From contig JAEWLW010000040.1 in the NCBI GenBank assembly GCA_023457355.1, positions 1 through 64,000 on the forward strand: a DNA stretch of 64,000 bases. The letters are read 5' to 3'. The notes under the pieces are model-generated. The model saw only the letters and a list, made by a program, of their open reading frames with translations, ran no database searches and had not been told where the DNA came from. Source of the DNA: Bacillota bacterium (GTDB taxonomy: Bacteria; Bacillota; Clostridia; Oscillospirales; Ruminococcaceae). Of this stretch, positions 51,942-60,486 are shown piece after piece. A program made the position numbers and the translations under genes. Every line of letters starts with the position of its first letter. Positions within the stretch are counted from its first letter, which is position 1.

Positions 51942-52184
51942 TTGGCTGTTAAAATAAGACTTCGCCGTATGGGTGCTAAGAAGGCCCCTTTCTACAGAAT
52001 CGTTGTTGCGGATTCCAGATATCCCAGAGATGGAAGATTCATCGAGGAACTGGGTTATTATGATCCCACCAAGGAGCCCTCGGTTATTCAGATCGACGCC
52101 GAGAAGGCAAAGAAGTGGATCGCCAATGGTGCTCAGCCCACCGATACGGTGCGTGCGATCCTGAAGAAGAACGACGTGCTTTAA
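51942..52184 (+). CDS. rpsP: 30S ribosomal protein S16
   Basis: An 80-residue small-subunit protein with the family start MAVKIRLRRMGAKKAPFYRIVVADSR. The start is TTG at 51942, eight bases after a perfect AGGAGG (51928-51933); the GTG at 51933 overlaps that site and cannot be used. The ffh-rpsP-khpA-rimM-trmD order is the usual Firmicute cluster. Confidence 0.96.
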   Translation: MAVKIRLRRMGAKKAPFYRIVVADSRYPRDGRFIEELGYYDPTKEPSVIQIDAEKAKKWIANGAQPTDTVRAILKKNDVL

Positions 52185-52199
52185 TCAATGGAGGGCAGG

Positions 52200-52433
52200 A
52201 TGGAACAGTTAATCAGCGTTATTGCCAAAGGACTTGTCGATGACAAGGATGCGGTGACCGTCACTGCCGATGCGCCCGCCGAAGACGGTACGGTAGTTTA
52301 TCACCTGCATGTCGGGGCGGAGGATATGGGACGCGTAATCGGCAAGCAGGGGCGTATCGCCAAGGCGATCCGCACCGTGGTTCGCTCCGCTTGCGGCAGA
52401 ACCGGTGAGAAGGCCGTTGTCGAAATCGACTAA
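52200..52433 (+). CDS. khpA: KH domain RNA-binding protein KhpA
   Basis: A 77-residue single KH-domain protein with the GxxG loop in VIGKQGRIAKAIRTVVRS (near 45-62). KhpA works with KhpB (Jag) on RNA and in cell division control in Gram-positives. The ATG at 52200 follows GGAGGG by 4 bases; an ATG at 52188, four codons earlier, is possible. It follows rpsP by 15 bases. Confidence 0.93.
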   Translation: MEQLISVIAKGLVDDKDAVTVTADAPAEDGTVVYHLHVGAEDMGRVIGKQGRIAKAIRTVVRSACGRTGEKAVVEID

Positions 52434-52454
52434 GTTCTTCCGGTTTTAAAAATG

Positions 52455-52504
52455 AAAAGGGAGTGTCTCCAAATGCATCCCATGCATTTAGGGGCACTCC
52501 TTTT
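52455..52504 (+). terminator. hairpin between khpA and rimM
   Basis: A long imperfect stem (52455-52477 with 52483-52504) ends in CTCCTTTT, 21 bases after khpA. It may be a terminator or attenuator separating ffh-rpsP-khpA from rimM-trmD, since only a short T tract follows. Confidence 0.6.
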
Positions 52505-52545
52505 AACCATCCGCCAAAAACAGCAGTCTGTTGAGGAGAAAAGAG

Positions 52546-53061
52546 ATGAAAAAACAATATCTTGAATGCGGCAAGATTGTCACCACGCACGGCGTTCTTG
52601 GAGAGATTAAAGTGCAGCCCTGGTGCGACGCACCGGAAGAACTGACGGGTGTTGCGACGCTCTATTTTGACGAAGGTAAAACGCCGTTGACAGTACAGCG
52701 TGGCCGTGTTCATAAAAATATGGCGCTTTTAAAGCTAAAAGGCATAGACAACATCGAACAGGCACAGATGTTGCGCGGCAAGGTGCTGTGGGCGCATCGC
52801 GAGGATATTCCCCTTGGGGAAGGCGAGCATTTTATTCAGGACCTGATTGGTTTGACAGTGGTGGATGCCGACGATGGCCACCCCTACGGCACGCTTTCGG
52901 ATGTCAGTGAGACAGGGGCAAACGATGTTTATCACATCACCTTTCCGGACGGCAGCATCCGGCTGGCGCCGGTCATACCGCAGGTTATCATCGCCACCGA
53001 TATTGACGGCGGGGTCATGCGCATCCGTCCGCTCAAGGGGTTGTTTGATGATGAAGATTGA
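52546..53061 (+). CDS. rimM: 16S rRNA processing protein RimM
   Basis: A 171-residue factor that helps mature the 30S head and binds S19. The N-terminal RimM domain begins YLECGKIVTTHGVLGEIKVQPW; the PRC barrel follows from about residue 95 (IQDLIGLTVVDADDGHPYGTLSDVSETGANDVY). The ATG at 52546 follows GAGGAG by 7 bases; the codon at 52531 lies upstream of that site. Its end overlaps the start of trmD by 14 bases. Confidence 0.95.
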   Translation: MKKQYLECGKIVTTHGVLGEIKVQPWCDAPEELTGVATLYFDEGKTPLTVQRGRVHKNMALLKLKGIDNIEQAQMLRGKVLWAHREDIPLGEGEHFIQDLIGLTVVDADDGHPYGTLSDVSETGANDVYHITFPDGSIRLAPVIPQVIIATDIDGGVMRIRPLKGLFDDED

Positions 53062-53803
53062 AATTGCGACGCTGTTTCCGGAAATGTGCGAACGCGTCGT
53101 GGATGAAAGCATCATTGGTCGGGCGCGCCGCGCGGGAAAGCTGGACATCTCCTGCGTCAATATACGCGATTATTCCGACGACCGTTTTCACCGCGTAGAT
53201 GATACGCCCTACGGCGGCGGTATGGGGATGGTACTGGAAGCCGAGCCGCTGGCGCGTTGCTGCGAGGCTTTTGGCGCGCGGCACCAAACCGATGAAAAGC
53301 CCTATGTCGTTTACCTCTCACCCAAGGGGACGGTGTTTAACCAGCAAAAGGCGATTGAATACGCGAAAAAGCCCGCGCTGCTGCTGGTGTGTGGACATTA
53401 TGAGGGTGTGGATGAGCGATTTATAGAGGCGTGTGTGGATGAGGAACTCTCGGTTGGCGACTATGTCCTGACAGGGGGCGAGTTGGCTGCGCTCGTTGTG
53501 ACGGACGCTGTGGGCCGCCTGTGCGAGGGCGTGCTGTCCGGTACCGAATGCTATACTGAAGAAAGCCACTACAACGGGCTTTTGGAATATCCGCAGTACA
53601 CCCGCCCGCCGGAGTGGCGCGGCAGGGCGGTGCCGCCGGTGCTGCTTTCCGGGCACCACGCCAATATTGCAGGCTGGCGGCGGATACAGTCGCTGCGCCT
53701 CACCGACGCGCGCCGCCCGGATCTATATGAAAAGGTTGAATTGACCAAACAGGACAAAAAACTGCTGGAAAAGTATGCGAAAGAGGAGAGTTTTGATGTA
53801 TGA
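53048..53803 (+). CDS. trmD: tRNA (guanine-N1-)-methyltransferase TrmD
   Basis: A 251-residue SPOUT methyltransferase that makes m1G37 in tRNAs. The start is MMKIEIATLFPEMCERVVDES; the family blocks are DDTPYGGGMGMVL near 57, the AdoMet-knot LLVCGHYEGVDERFIE near 112, DYVLTGGELAALVVTDAV near 139, and HYNGLLEYPQYTRPP near 173. Two adjacent ATGs (53048, 53051) are both possible. It overlaps rimM by 14 bases and the next gene by 4. Confidence 0.95.
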   Translation: MMKIEIATLFPEMCERVVDESIIGRARRAGKLDISCVNIRDYSDDRFHRVDDTPYGGGMGMVLEAEPLARCCEAFGARHQTDEKPYVVYLSPKGTVFNQQKAIEYAKKPALLLVCGHYEGVDERFIEACVDEELSVGDYVLTGGELAALVVTDAVGRLCEGVLSGTECYTEESHYNGLLEYPQYTRPPEWRGRAVPPVLLSGHHANIAGWRRIQSLRLTDARRPDLYEKVELTKQDKKLLEKYAKEESFDV

Positions 53804-54525
53804 CCGGAACCGTTGTCAATGCGGCGGCCATTGTGGCGGGTGCCGCCATTGGTCTGCTGTTTAAAAAAGGGCTGCCGAAGCGCGTTGAAGAAAACGCGCT
53901 GAAGTTTGTTGGAACCGGCGTGGCCATCCTGGGCCTGAATGGTGTCATTTGCGCAATGATCACCGCCGACACCGCCACGGGGCTGCTCTCGTACGAGGGT
54001 GGCATTTTGCTGGTGCTCAGTCTGGCTGTCGGCGGCATTTTCGGCGAGCTGTTCAGCATTGAGGACAAATTGAATGCAGGCGGGTTGGCCATTGAGCAAA
54101 AGCTTGGCGCGCAGGGGTTTGCCAAAGGGTTTGTATCCGCCTCCATGCTGTTTTGCATTGGCGCCATGGCAATTGTGGGGGCCATTGCAGACGGACTGAA
54201 CCACGACAGCAGCATTTTATTTGTCAAGGCGACGCTCGACGGCATCACTTCCATCGTGCTGGCGGCAACGCTTGGCTACGGCGTCTTGTTTGCGGCTGTT
54301 GCGGTGCTGGCCTATCAGGGAATTATTACGCTGTGTGCGGGCCTGTTGGCGCCGGTCTTAAACGGCACTACGCTGCTTGACCAGATCTGCATGGTCGGCT
54401 ACTGTATTGTTCTGCTGATCGGCACGAATATGCTGGGTTCTACCAAGGTTAAAACCGCAAATCTGCTGCCGGCGATGTTGGGGCCAGTCGTGTATAATTT
54501 TATAATGATGTTGAAAAATACTTAG
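53800..54525 (+). CDS. DUF554 family membrane protein
   Basis: A 241-residue membrane protein of unknown function with about six to seven hydrophobic segments. The start MTGTVVNAAAIVAGAAIGLLFKKGLPKR and the FCIGAMAIVGAIADGLNHDSSILFVKATLDGITSI block are typical of DUF554 (YdfK/YqgA-like). The ATG overlaps the trmD stop by 4 bases, so it is co-translated. No substrate is inferred. Confidence 0.9.
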   Translation: MTGTVVNAAAIVAGAAIGLLFKKGLPKRVEENALKFVGTGVAILGLNGVICAMITADTATGLLSYEGGILLVLSLAVGGIFGELFSIEDKLNAGGLAIEQKLGAQGFAKGFVSASMLFCIGAMAIVGAIADGLNHDSSILFVKATLDGITSIVLAATLGYGVLFAAVAVLAYQGIITLCAGLLAPVLNGTTLLDQICMVGYCIVLLIGTNMLGSTKVKTANLLPAMLGPVVYNFIMMLKNT

Positions 54526-54616
54526 TAAAATGGCACAAAGAGTTTGTCTATATCGGCATATTTATTGCGTAGGTGTAGAAAATTTGCCATATAAGATGTA
54601 ATTGCGTTTTGCGTCA

Positions 54617-54645
54617 TTGACGTGATGGAAGAATGACCGTATAAT
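54617..54645 (+). promoter_or_regulatory. sigma-A promoter of HPr gene
   Basis: TTGACG (54617-54622) and a perfect TATAAT (54640-54645) with a 17-base spacer, about 60 bases before the HPr start. Confidence 0.85.
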
Positions 54646-54703
54646 GATGGTGGAGATTAACACGATTATTGTTTTAAATCATCGATGATAGGAGATATGT
54701 ATT

Positions 54704-54973
54704 ATGTATATGAAGGATGTTAATGTGCAGAATCAAATCGGTCTGCATGCCCGTCCCGCTACTTTTTTCATTCAGAAGGCCAATGAATTCAAAGCTTCCA
54801 TTTGGGTTGAAAAGGATGAACGTCGTGTGAATGCCAAGAGCCTTTTAGGCGTTCTTTCTCTGGGCATCGTGGGGGGCTCCTCTATACGTATTATCGCGGA
54901 TGGCGCCGACGAGCAGGCCGCTGTTGACGGCTTGGCAAAGCTTGTTGAGACCGGCTTTACCGAGCAATTTTAG
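54704..54973 (+). CDS. HPr family phosphocarrier protein
   Basis: An 89-residue HPr. The catalytic histidine is H15 in IGLHARPA, and the regulatory serine is S46 in NAKSLLGVLSL, so both PEP-dependent and HPr-kinase phosphorylation sites are kept. This excludes Crh, which lacks the histidine. No EI or EII gene is nearby. It has its own promoter. It may serve PTS sugar uptake or catabolite control acting on the operons in this region. Confidence 0.92.
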   Translation: MYMKDVNVQNQIGLHARPATFFIQKANEFKASIWVEKDERRVNAKSLLGVLSLGIVGGSSIRIIADGADEQAAVDGLAKLVETGFTEQF

Positions 54974-55151
54974 TCGTTAACCAAGTTTAAACAAGGGCTG
55001 GATTGCAGGCGGTTTTTCGTGCTGAAAGGCTAAGGAAAAAAGCGGCTGCCGCCCGGTGAGGATAATAACGCGGCAGGGCGGTAAACCGTTGCCGCAGGAT
55101 AACCTGGTTTTCAAGCTTGGGGAAACACTACTGGGTTTGGGCTTTAGCGAG

Positions 55152-55187
55152 ACGGTGTGCTGCTTTTTCGGGCGGCACACCGTTTTT
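55152..55187 (+). terminator. intrinsic terminator upstream of uvrC
   Basis: ACGGTGTGC...GC at 55152-55163 pairs with GCGGCACACCGT at 55172-55183, followed by TTTT. It lies 180 bases after HPr and 37 before uvrC, so it either ends the HPr transcript or attenuates read-through into uvrC. A short open frame crosses it and has no credible product. Confidence 0.75.
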
Positions 55188-55224
55188 GTTGCCTGTTGCC
55201 ATTTTGCGTGGATGGGGGAAATGT

Positions 55225-57072
55225 ATGTCGGAGGAAAGAATTCAGGCGTTGCATCAAAAGTCCCGGGCGCTCACGGCCGAGCCGGGCGTTTATTTGATGC
55301 GCAATAAAGCCGGCGAAATCATCTATGTCGGCAAGGCCAAAAATTTGAAAAACCGCGTTTCAAGTTATTTCCGTGCGCTGGATAAGCACCTGCCCAAGGT
55401 GCTGGCCATGGTGTTGCAGGTGCAGGATTTTGAAACGATTGTCACTGCCAGCGAGTTTGAGGCGCTGGTGCTGGAATGCAGCCTGATCAAGCAGCATACG
55501 CCAAAATACAACATCCTGTTAAAGGATGACAAAGGGTTTAGTTATCTGCGTATTGATAGTGGAGATTACCCCCGAATCACCGAAGTTAAACAGAAAGCGG
55601 CGGACGGCGCAACTTATATCGGGCCGTATATGTCGGCGTGGGTGGTTAAAAATACCGCCGATGAGGCGAACAAGGCATTCGGCTTGCCCACCTGTGCGCG
55701 GCAGTTCCCGCGGGATATCAAAAAAGGACGGCCATGTCTCAATTACCATCTCAAGCAGTGCATGGGGGTATGCCGGGGCGGTATTTCGGCGGCGGAATAC
55801 GCCGAAATTATGCACCAGGCGGTTGAATACATCAAGGGCGGCAGCGCCGAGGCGCAGAAAATGCTCAACGAGCAGATGGAGCGGGCGGCGGAAAGCCTCG
55901 AGTTTGAGAAGGCGGCCAAATATCGTGACCGTTTGCGGGCGATTGCGCGCTTTTCCGACCGGCAGCGGGTGGTGTATGCCAATGTGGCCGATCAGGATGT
56001 GCTGGCATTCGTACAGTCGGGCGATGACCTTTCGCTGTCGTTGATCAAGTTCCGCGGCCAGCGGCTGGTCGATAAACTGGATTTTCTGTTTCCGGATATT
56101 TCGTCGATTGAGGATGTCAGAGGCGAGTTCATTTCGCGCTATTATTCCGACCCGCTGCACGAGCTGCCCGGCCAGCTGACGGTTGATGGGGACGTGACCG
56201 ACAAAGCGCTCATCGAGCAGCTTTTGTCGCAACGGCTGGGCAAAAAGCTATCCCTTGTGCAGCCGCAGCGCGGCGATTTGGTCAAGCTGGTCGAGATGGC
56301 GCGGTTAAACGCTGCCGAGCAGCTTTCTCTGCGCAGCAGCAGCCGCACCGGGCGGGAGCTGGCCGCCCTTGATGAGCTGGGGAAGCTGTTGGGATTATCC
56401 AAGCCGCCGGTCTGGATAGAATCCTATGATATTTCCAACATCGGCAGCGGAACGATTGTCGGTTCAATGGTTGTGTTTGAAAACGGCCGGCCGCAAAAAG
56501 CCGCTTATAAGCATTTTTCGATTAAGGATATCGCCGGGCCGGACGATTACGCCAGCATGGCGCAGATGTTAAACCGCCGCTTTGCCCGTTACCTGGCGCA
56601 GGCCGAGGACGGCGGCTTTTTTAACCGTCTGCCCGACCTGCTTCTTATCGACGGCGGCAGGGGACATGTTTCGACCGCCAAAGGCGTGTTAGAGTCACTT
56701 TCGCTGGACATACCGGTATTCGGCATGGTCAAGGACGACCGCCACCGCACCCGCGCCATTTCGTCACAGGGCGGCGAGATCGGCATCGCCTCTCACCGCA
56801 GTGTTTTTACACTTGTAACCGCCATTCAGGATGAAACGCATCGGTTTGCCATAAACTATGCACGTAAGGTTCATAAAAAGACGGCTTTTGAGTTGTCGCT
56901 TACCAGAGTTGAGGGCATTGGCGAGGTGCGCGCGCGCGCTTTGTTTGCCCATTTTAAAACGAAAAAGGCCATTCTGTCCGCCACTGAAGATGAATTAGCC
57001 GCCGTTAAGGGTATGAATAGCCGCGCAGCCAGAGCGCTGCGCGAAGCTGCGGAGAAGGGCGAAATCGGTTGA
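55225..57072 (+). CDS. uvrC: excinuclease ABC subunit C
   Basis: The 615-residue dual-incision nuclease of nucleotide excision repair. An N-terminal GIY-YIG domain is recognisable from PGVYLMRNKAGEIIYVGKAKNLKNRVSSYF (17-46). It is followed by a UVR coiled segment near 205-240 (RAAESLEFEKAAKYRDRL), the RNase H-like domain (IESYDISNIGSGTIVGSMVVFENG near 395) and two helix-hairpin-helix motifs at the end (RVEGIGEVRARALFAHF, VKGMNSRAARAL). The ATG at 55225 follows GGGGGAAATG; an ATG at 55117 would read through the terminator. Confidence 0.95.
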   Translation: MSEERIQALHQKSRALTAEPGVYLMRNKAGEIIYVGKAKNLKNRVSSYFRALDKHLPKVLAMVLQVQDFETIVTASEFEALVLECSLIKQHTPKYNILLKDDKGFSYLRIDSGDYPRITEVKQKAADGATYIGPYMSAWVVKNTADEANKAFGLPTCARQFPRDIKKGRPCLNYHLKQCMGVCRGGISAAEYAEIMHQAVEYIKGGSAEAQKMLNEQMERAAESLEFEKAAKYRDRLRAIARFSDRQRVVYANVADQDVLAFVQSGDDLSLSLIKFRGQRLVDKLDFLFPDISSIEDVRGEFISRYYSDPLHELPGQLTVDGDVTDKALIEQLLSQRLGKKLSLVQPQRGDLVKLVEMARLNAAEQLSLRSSSRTGRELAALDELGKLLGLSKPPVWIESYDISNIGSGTIVGSMVVFENGRPQKAAYKHFSIKDIAGPDDYASMAQMLNRRFARYLAQAEDGGFFNRLPDLLLIDGGRGHVSTAKGVLESLSLDIPVFGMVKDDRHRTRAISSQGGEIGIASHRSVFTLVTAIQDETHRFAINYARKVHKKTAFELSLTRVEGIGEVRARALFAHFKTKKAILSATEDELAAVKGMNSRAARALREAAEKGEIG

Positions 57073-57097
57073 CAAAATGGCATAAAAAAGGGATAAT
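57069..57097 (+). promoter_or_regulatory. sigma-A promoter overlapping the uvrC stop
   Basis: TTGACA (57069-57074), which contains the uvrC TGA stop, and GATAAT (57092-57097) are 17 bases apart. It would drive rsmD-coaD independently of uvrC. Confidence 0.75.
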
Positions 57098-57162
57098 AAT
57101 AAGCGGTCTTTAACATTTTCAAAAACATCGGTTACTTAACCGGTGCTGCAAGGAGATAAAAC

Positions 57163-57699
57163 ATGAGAGTTATCACCGGCACGGCCAGAGGGCGAAAGCT
57201 CACGGCCCCGCAGGGATTAGATACCCGCCCGACATCAGATATGGCCAAGGAGGCGTTGTTTTCCATCATTCAGTTTGAGGTGGAAGGCGCCGCTGTTTTG
57301 GACCTTTTTGCGGGATCGGGGCAGCTTGGCATTGAGGCGCTGTCGCGCGGCGCGCGTTCGGCGGTCTTTGTCGATGCTTCACGGGAGGCGAATCAGGTTA
57401 TCGCACAGAATCTTGAGCACACAAAGCTTAAAGATTGCGCGCGCATTGCCATGATGGACGCCGCAGCCTATTTAAAAACTGTGCGTGAACCGTTTGACAT
57501 CGCGTTGCTGGACCCGCCTTACCACAAGGGCCTGATTGATACCGTGCTGCCGCTGCTGGCGCCCTGTATGACCCCCGGCGGCATTATCATATGTGAAACC
57601 GAACGGGATGAGACACTGCCCGAAGCCGCGGGCGTTTTTGCCGCGCGCAAAGAATACCGTTACGGCAAGGCGAAGCTGACGACCTACCGTGCGCTTTAA
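57163..57699 (+). CDS. rsmD: 16S rRNA (guanine966-N2)-methyltransferase RsmD
   Basis: A 178-residue AdoMet-dependent methyltransferase. The start MRVITGTARGRKLTAPQGLDTRPTSDMAKEALFSII is the family signature; the motif I GSGQLGIEALSRGA is near 49 and the catalytic LDPPYHKG near 117. It leads a three-gene unit with coaD and a coiled-coil protein, a common Firmicute arrangement. Confidence 0.94.
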   Translation: MRVITGTARGRKLTAPQGLDTRPTSDMAKEALFSIIQFEVEGAAVLDLFAGSGQLGIEALSRGARSAVFVDASREANQVIAQNLEHTKLKDCARIAMMDAAAYLKTVREPFDIALLDPPYHKGLIDTVLPLLAPCMTPGGIIICETERDETLPEAAGVFAARKEYRYGKAKLTTYRAL

Positions 57700-57708
57700 G
57701 GAGACATT

Positions 57709-58206
57709 ATGAGAATTGCAGTATGTCCCGGAAGCTTCGACCCCGTCACCTATGGCCATCTGGACATTTTTAAACGCGCATCCAAGCTTTTTGACAAGGT
57801 GATTGTGGTTGTGGTCATCAATCCGGATAAGCACCCGACCTTCTCGGTGGAGGAGCGCATGGAGATGATCCGGGAGGTTGTGACCGAATACCCCAATGTC
57901 GAGGTGGACAGCTATTCCGGCCTGCTCATCAACTATGTTCGCGAAAAGGGCGCCGTTGCCATCGTCAAGGGCCTGCGCGCCATGAGCGATTTTGAGTACG
58001 AGTTCCAGATGGCGATCACCAATAAGAAATTGTACCCGGGTGCCGAGACCGTGTTTTTGACCACCAGCCTGTATAACCTTTACTTAAGCTCCAGCCTGGT
58101 TCGGCAGATGGCGATGCTTAAGGGCGACCTTGCCGGTCTGGTGCCCCGGTGTTTGCACGAACGGGTATATAAACGTTTTGAGAAAGGTGGAGACGCTTCA
58201 GAATGA
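57709..58206 (+). CDS. coaD: phosphopantetheine adenylyltransferase
   Basis: A 165-residue enzyme of coenzyme A synthesis that transfers AMP to 4'-phosphopantetheine. The nucleotidyltransferase motif is CPGSFDPVTYGHLDIF (5-20), and the second substrate motif is LYLSSSLVRQMA (near 126). RsmD-CoaD is a standard pair; the gap is 9 bases. Confidence 0.96.
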   Translation: MRIAVCPGSFDPVTYGHLDIFKRASKLFDKVIVVVVINPDKHPTFSVEERMEMIREVVTEYPNVEVDSYSGLLINYVREKGAVAIVKGLRAMSDFEYEFQMAITNKKLYPGAETVFLTTSLYNLYLSSSLVRQMAMLKGDLAGLVPRCLHERVYKRFEKGGDASE

Positions 58207-58658
58207 ACATTGAAGAAATTTTGGACATGCTCGATGAATTGTTGGATAAAAGCTGGAATCTTCCGCTGACCAACAACCGCAGCGTGGTGGATATCGAAAA
58301 AATTCAGGAGCTGCTCGACGATATCCGCATGAACCTGCCCGGCGAGATCAAGCAGGCAAAGAGCATTGTCTCAGACCGCGCCGATATCATTGCCACGGCC
58401 AAGCGCGAGGCGGATGCCGTCGTGCGCCGCGCCGAGGACCGCGCTCGCGCGCTCATCGCGCAGGAGGAGATTGTCAAGCAGGCGCAGCAGAAGGCCGCTG
58501 AAATCCTCTCTCAGGCGCAGCAGAAGGCCAAGGACCTGCGCGCGGCCTCACAGGAGTTCTCGGATGATCTTCTGCGCCAGTCCGAGGAGACATTGACCAA
58601 GCTGCTCACCGAAGTGCGCACCACCCGTCAGGCCATGCGCAACACCACCAAGCGGTAG
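58203..58658 (+). CDS. conserved coiled-coil protein, function unknown
   Basis: A 151-residue, strongly helical protein without membrane segments. Residues 50-140 are almost continuous coiled coil, rich in Ala, Gln, Arg and Glu (AKREADAVVRRAEDRARALI, then QKAAEILSQAQQKAKDLRA), like the stalk of ATP synthase b or DivIVA-type scaffolds. The start MNIEEILDMLDELLDKSWNLPLTNNRSVVDIEKI suggests a short folded head. It overlaps coaD by 4 bases, and similar proteins follow coaD in Clostridia. A scaffold in division or envelope assembly is only a guess. Confidence 0.75.
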   Translation: MNIEEILDMLDELLDKSWNLPLTNNRSVVDIEKIQELLDDIRMNLPGEIKQAKSIVSDRADIIATAKREADAVVRRAEDRARALIAQEEIVKQAQQKAAEILSQAQQKAKDLRAASQEFSDDLLRQSEETLTKLLTEVRTTRQAMRNTTKR

Positions 58659-59022
58659 AAGCTGACCGAAAAAATTATTAGCCGGCGCTCATTTTCAGGA
58701 TATCCGATCCTGCAAATGGGCGCTTTGCCATATTTAGCGTGTGGTTGCGCGGCCAAAACGCTTTGTCTTTGCGGCCTTGTCTCCGTGCTGTTGCGTTGTC
58801 CTGCCTGCGCCGTCCGTCTTGTACCTCATTCGGGATTCGTATCAGATTTTCTACACAAAGAGCATACTTGACAATTGATCAATAAAAACACTAAAATATT
58901 AATAACTGTGATTTGTTATTCTTAGAGCAATCAAGGCGATAGATAAGGGGTTTCTCAAGGGCTTAAGCGTATTTATATACCTGACAGTCATACAAATGAG
59001 AAATATAAAGGGGGCAGACATT
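58659..59022. other. intergenic with hairpin and repeat-like segment
   Basis: A 17-bp stem with two mismatches (58685-58701 with 58707-58723) is followed by CTTTGCC and may end the coaD unit. The stretch 58740-58860, read in reverse complement, resembles the right half of the element at 39467-39604 by eye. The remainder is AT-rich with the chemoreceptor promoter. No gene was seen. Confidence 0.45.
58868..58897 (+). promoter_or_regulatory. candidate promoter of chemoreceptor gene
   Basis: A perfect TTGACA (58868-58873) and TAAAAT (58892-58897) with an 18-base spacer, about 125 bases before the GTG start. Confidence 0.6.
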
Positions 59023-59865
59023 GTGAAAAATTATTCAGCGGAAGAAATTTTAGATTCTTTTACAGTTTTGGCGCCATATCTTAATGAAATATTTATCGAG
59101 GATGTTGGTGTATCTGTCATTAAAGAAGGGTATTACACTTCCTATGTCCCGGGTAAATCTTTCGACTTAAAGGTCAAGGCCGGAGAGCCTATGCAGGGTA
59201 AAGTTAGCGAACAATGTATGGAAACTGGCAAGAAGGTTATTCGAAAGATTACAAAGGAGCAATCAGCTTTTGGCATACCCTATATTGCATGTGCATACCC
59301 GTTTAAAAATGGCAACAGGGTAATTGGCTGTGTTATTACAACTCAGGCTGTAGATAGTCAAGAAAAAATACAACATATTTCAAATGACCTGGCTACATCT
59401 GCACAAGAGTATACGGCAAATATGGAAGAGATCGCCGCGACAACTGCGGAATTGGCTAGCATCTCAAGCAAACTTGGATCCTTTAGCAATGATTTAACCA
59501 GTTCAATAAAACAAACAGATGAAATCGTTGCTTTTATCAGTAACATAGCGAGCCAAACTAATTTATTGGGTTTGAATGCAGCCATAGAAGCTGCCCACGT
59601 TGGTGAGCATGGCAGAGGCTTTGGTGTAGTGGCCGGTGAAGTTCGAAAGTTAGCGGTAGAAAGTGCTCAATCAGTTAAAAATATTAAAACTTTATTGGAC
59701 AAGATACAGCAGTCTATTATCCAAATGAACCAAAAGATTCAAGCGGTTGATGGCGCTGTAAAATCCCAGGAAGTATCTATACAAGAAATGACAAATGCAA
59801 GCCTCGGTTTTGCGGCAATGGCAGGAGACCTTGCGGAGATTTCAAACTATATGACAAACAAATAG
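59023..59865 (+). CDS. soluble methyl-accepting chemotaxis-like protein
   Basis: A 280-residue protein with a small N-terminal sensor domain (about 1-115) and a short C-terminal receptor signalling helix bundle (about 120-280). The hairpin tip NLLGLNAAIEAAHVGEHGRGFGVVAGEVRKLA is the conserved CheA/CheW contact site. No membrane segment or HAMP domain is seen, so it is cytoplasmic. A GTG start at 59023 is preferred, because AAAGGGGG lies 8 bases upstream; an ATG at 58996 lacks a site. The signalling bundle is much shorter than classical receptors. Its base composition is clearly more AT-rich than the genes on either side, a hint of transfer. Confidence 0.85.
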   Translation: MKNYSAEEILDSFTVLAPYLNEIFIEDVGVSVIKEGYYTSYVPGKSFDLKVKAGEPMQGKVSEQCMETGKKVIRKITKEQSAFGIPYIACAYPFKNGNRVIGCVITTQAVDSQEKIQHISNDLATSAQEYTANMEEIAATTAELASISSKLGSFSNDLTSSIKQTDEIVAFISNIASQTNLLGLNAAIEAAHVGEHGRGFGVVAGEVRKLAVESAQSVKNIKTLLDKIQQSIIQMNQKIQAVDGAVKSQEVSIQEMTNASLGFAAMAGDLAEISNYMTNK

Positions 59866-59920
59866 CAACGCATCTCCTTGAGGTCGCTGAAGCCGCCCTT
59901 ATGGTCAAGTAAAACGATTT

Positions 59921-59965
59921 AGAACCTGAGTTACAGATAAATGCTGTAAACTCAGGTTCTTTTTG
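59921..59965 (+). terminator. intrinsic terminator of chemoreceptor gene
   Basis: AGAACCTGAGTT plus CAG (59921-59936) pairs with CTG plus AACTCAGGTTCT (59944-59960), followed by TTTTT. It begins 55 bases after the stop codon. Confidence 0.88.
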
Positions 59966-59974
59966 GAATAGTAT

Positions 59975-60405
59975 CGGTATCACGCGGCTGTTGATGAGCG
60001 TCAAGCGTCTGATAAAAAACACCGCTACTTTCCGATAAACAGAGCGCGTAGCAGACTTGCAATTATCAGGCGTGTATTCCAAAATCACTATGTCGGAAAA
60101 CTATACATTATGGAAATGAGACTAAATCCGGGCGAGACGCCGGAATAATCACTGCCGGATGCCGCAGCGGTTCACATGGCCTGCGAGGTGTTTGGCGCAT
60201 TGACGGACGGGAAGGTTAAACCTGAATCCTCAGAAAGAAATGTTTCGTGGCTGCTTGACGATGCCCTTTGTGGTTTTAAATACTTTGAGCCCCGCAGAGC
60301 CGGGCTTTATCTATTTGGAGGAACTTGTCATATCTGCCGTTTGTCAGTCAGGATAGTCCGGAAGAATATACCGCCGCTCTAAAGTTGGCAGGTTATAATC
60401 CCTGA
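59975..60405 (+). pseudogene. possible gene remnant, broken frames
   Basis: Coding-like stretches follow one another in different frames without a usable start. One is open from 59975 to 60148 and reads RYHAAVDERQASDKKHRYF at its start. Another from 60176 reads MACEVFGALTDGKVKPESSE and continues to about 60320. A last one ends at 60403-60405 with DSPEEYTAALKLAGYNP. Natural-looking amino acid use across frame changes suggests decay of one or two genes. The family was not recognised and random frames cannot be excluded. Confidence 0.25.
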
Positions 60406-60427
60406 CACTTAATTAAGGTAAAAACAG

Positions 60428-60478
60428 AAAGGGCCCGCCACACAAATGTTCATTCGTACATTTGACGGCGTGCCCTTT
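60428..60478 (-). terminator. intrinsic terminator of YibE/F gene
   Basis: A long stem with small bulges pairs AAAGGGC.CGCC (60428-60438) and CAAATGT with ACATTTG and GGCG.GCCCTTT (to 60478). On the minus strand it is followed by CTGTTTTTA. It lies 9 bases past the stop. Confidence 0.75.
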
Positions 60479-60486
60479 AATCGCGG

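Noticed and set aside
55056..55307. 83-codon frame crossing the terminator before uvrC
   Set aside because: It reads through a strong hairpin and into the uvrC start in another frame; no plausible product.
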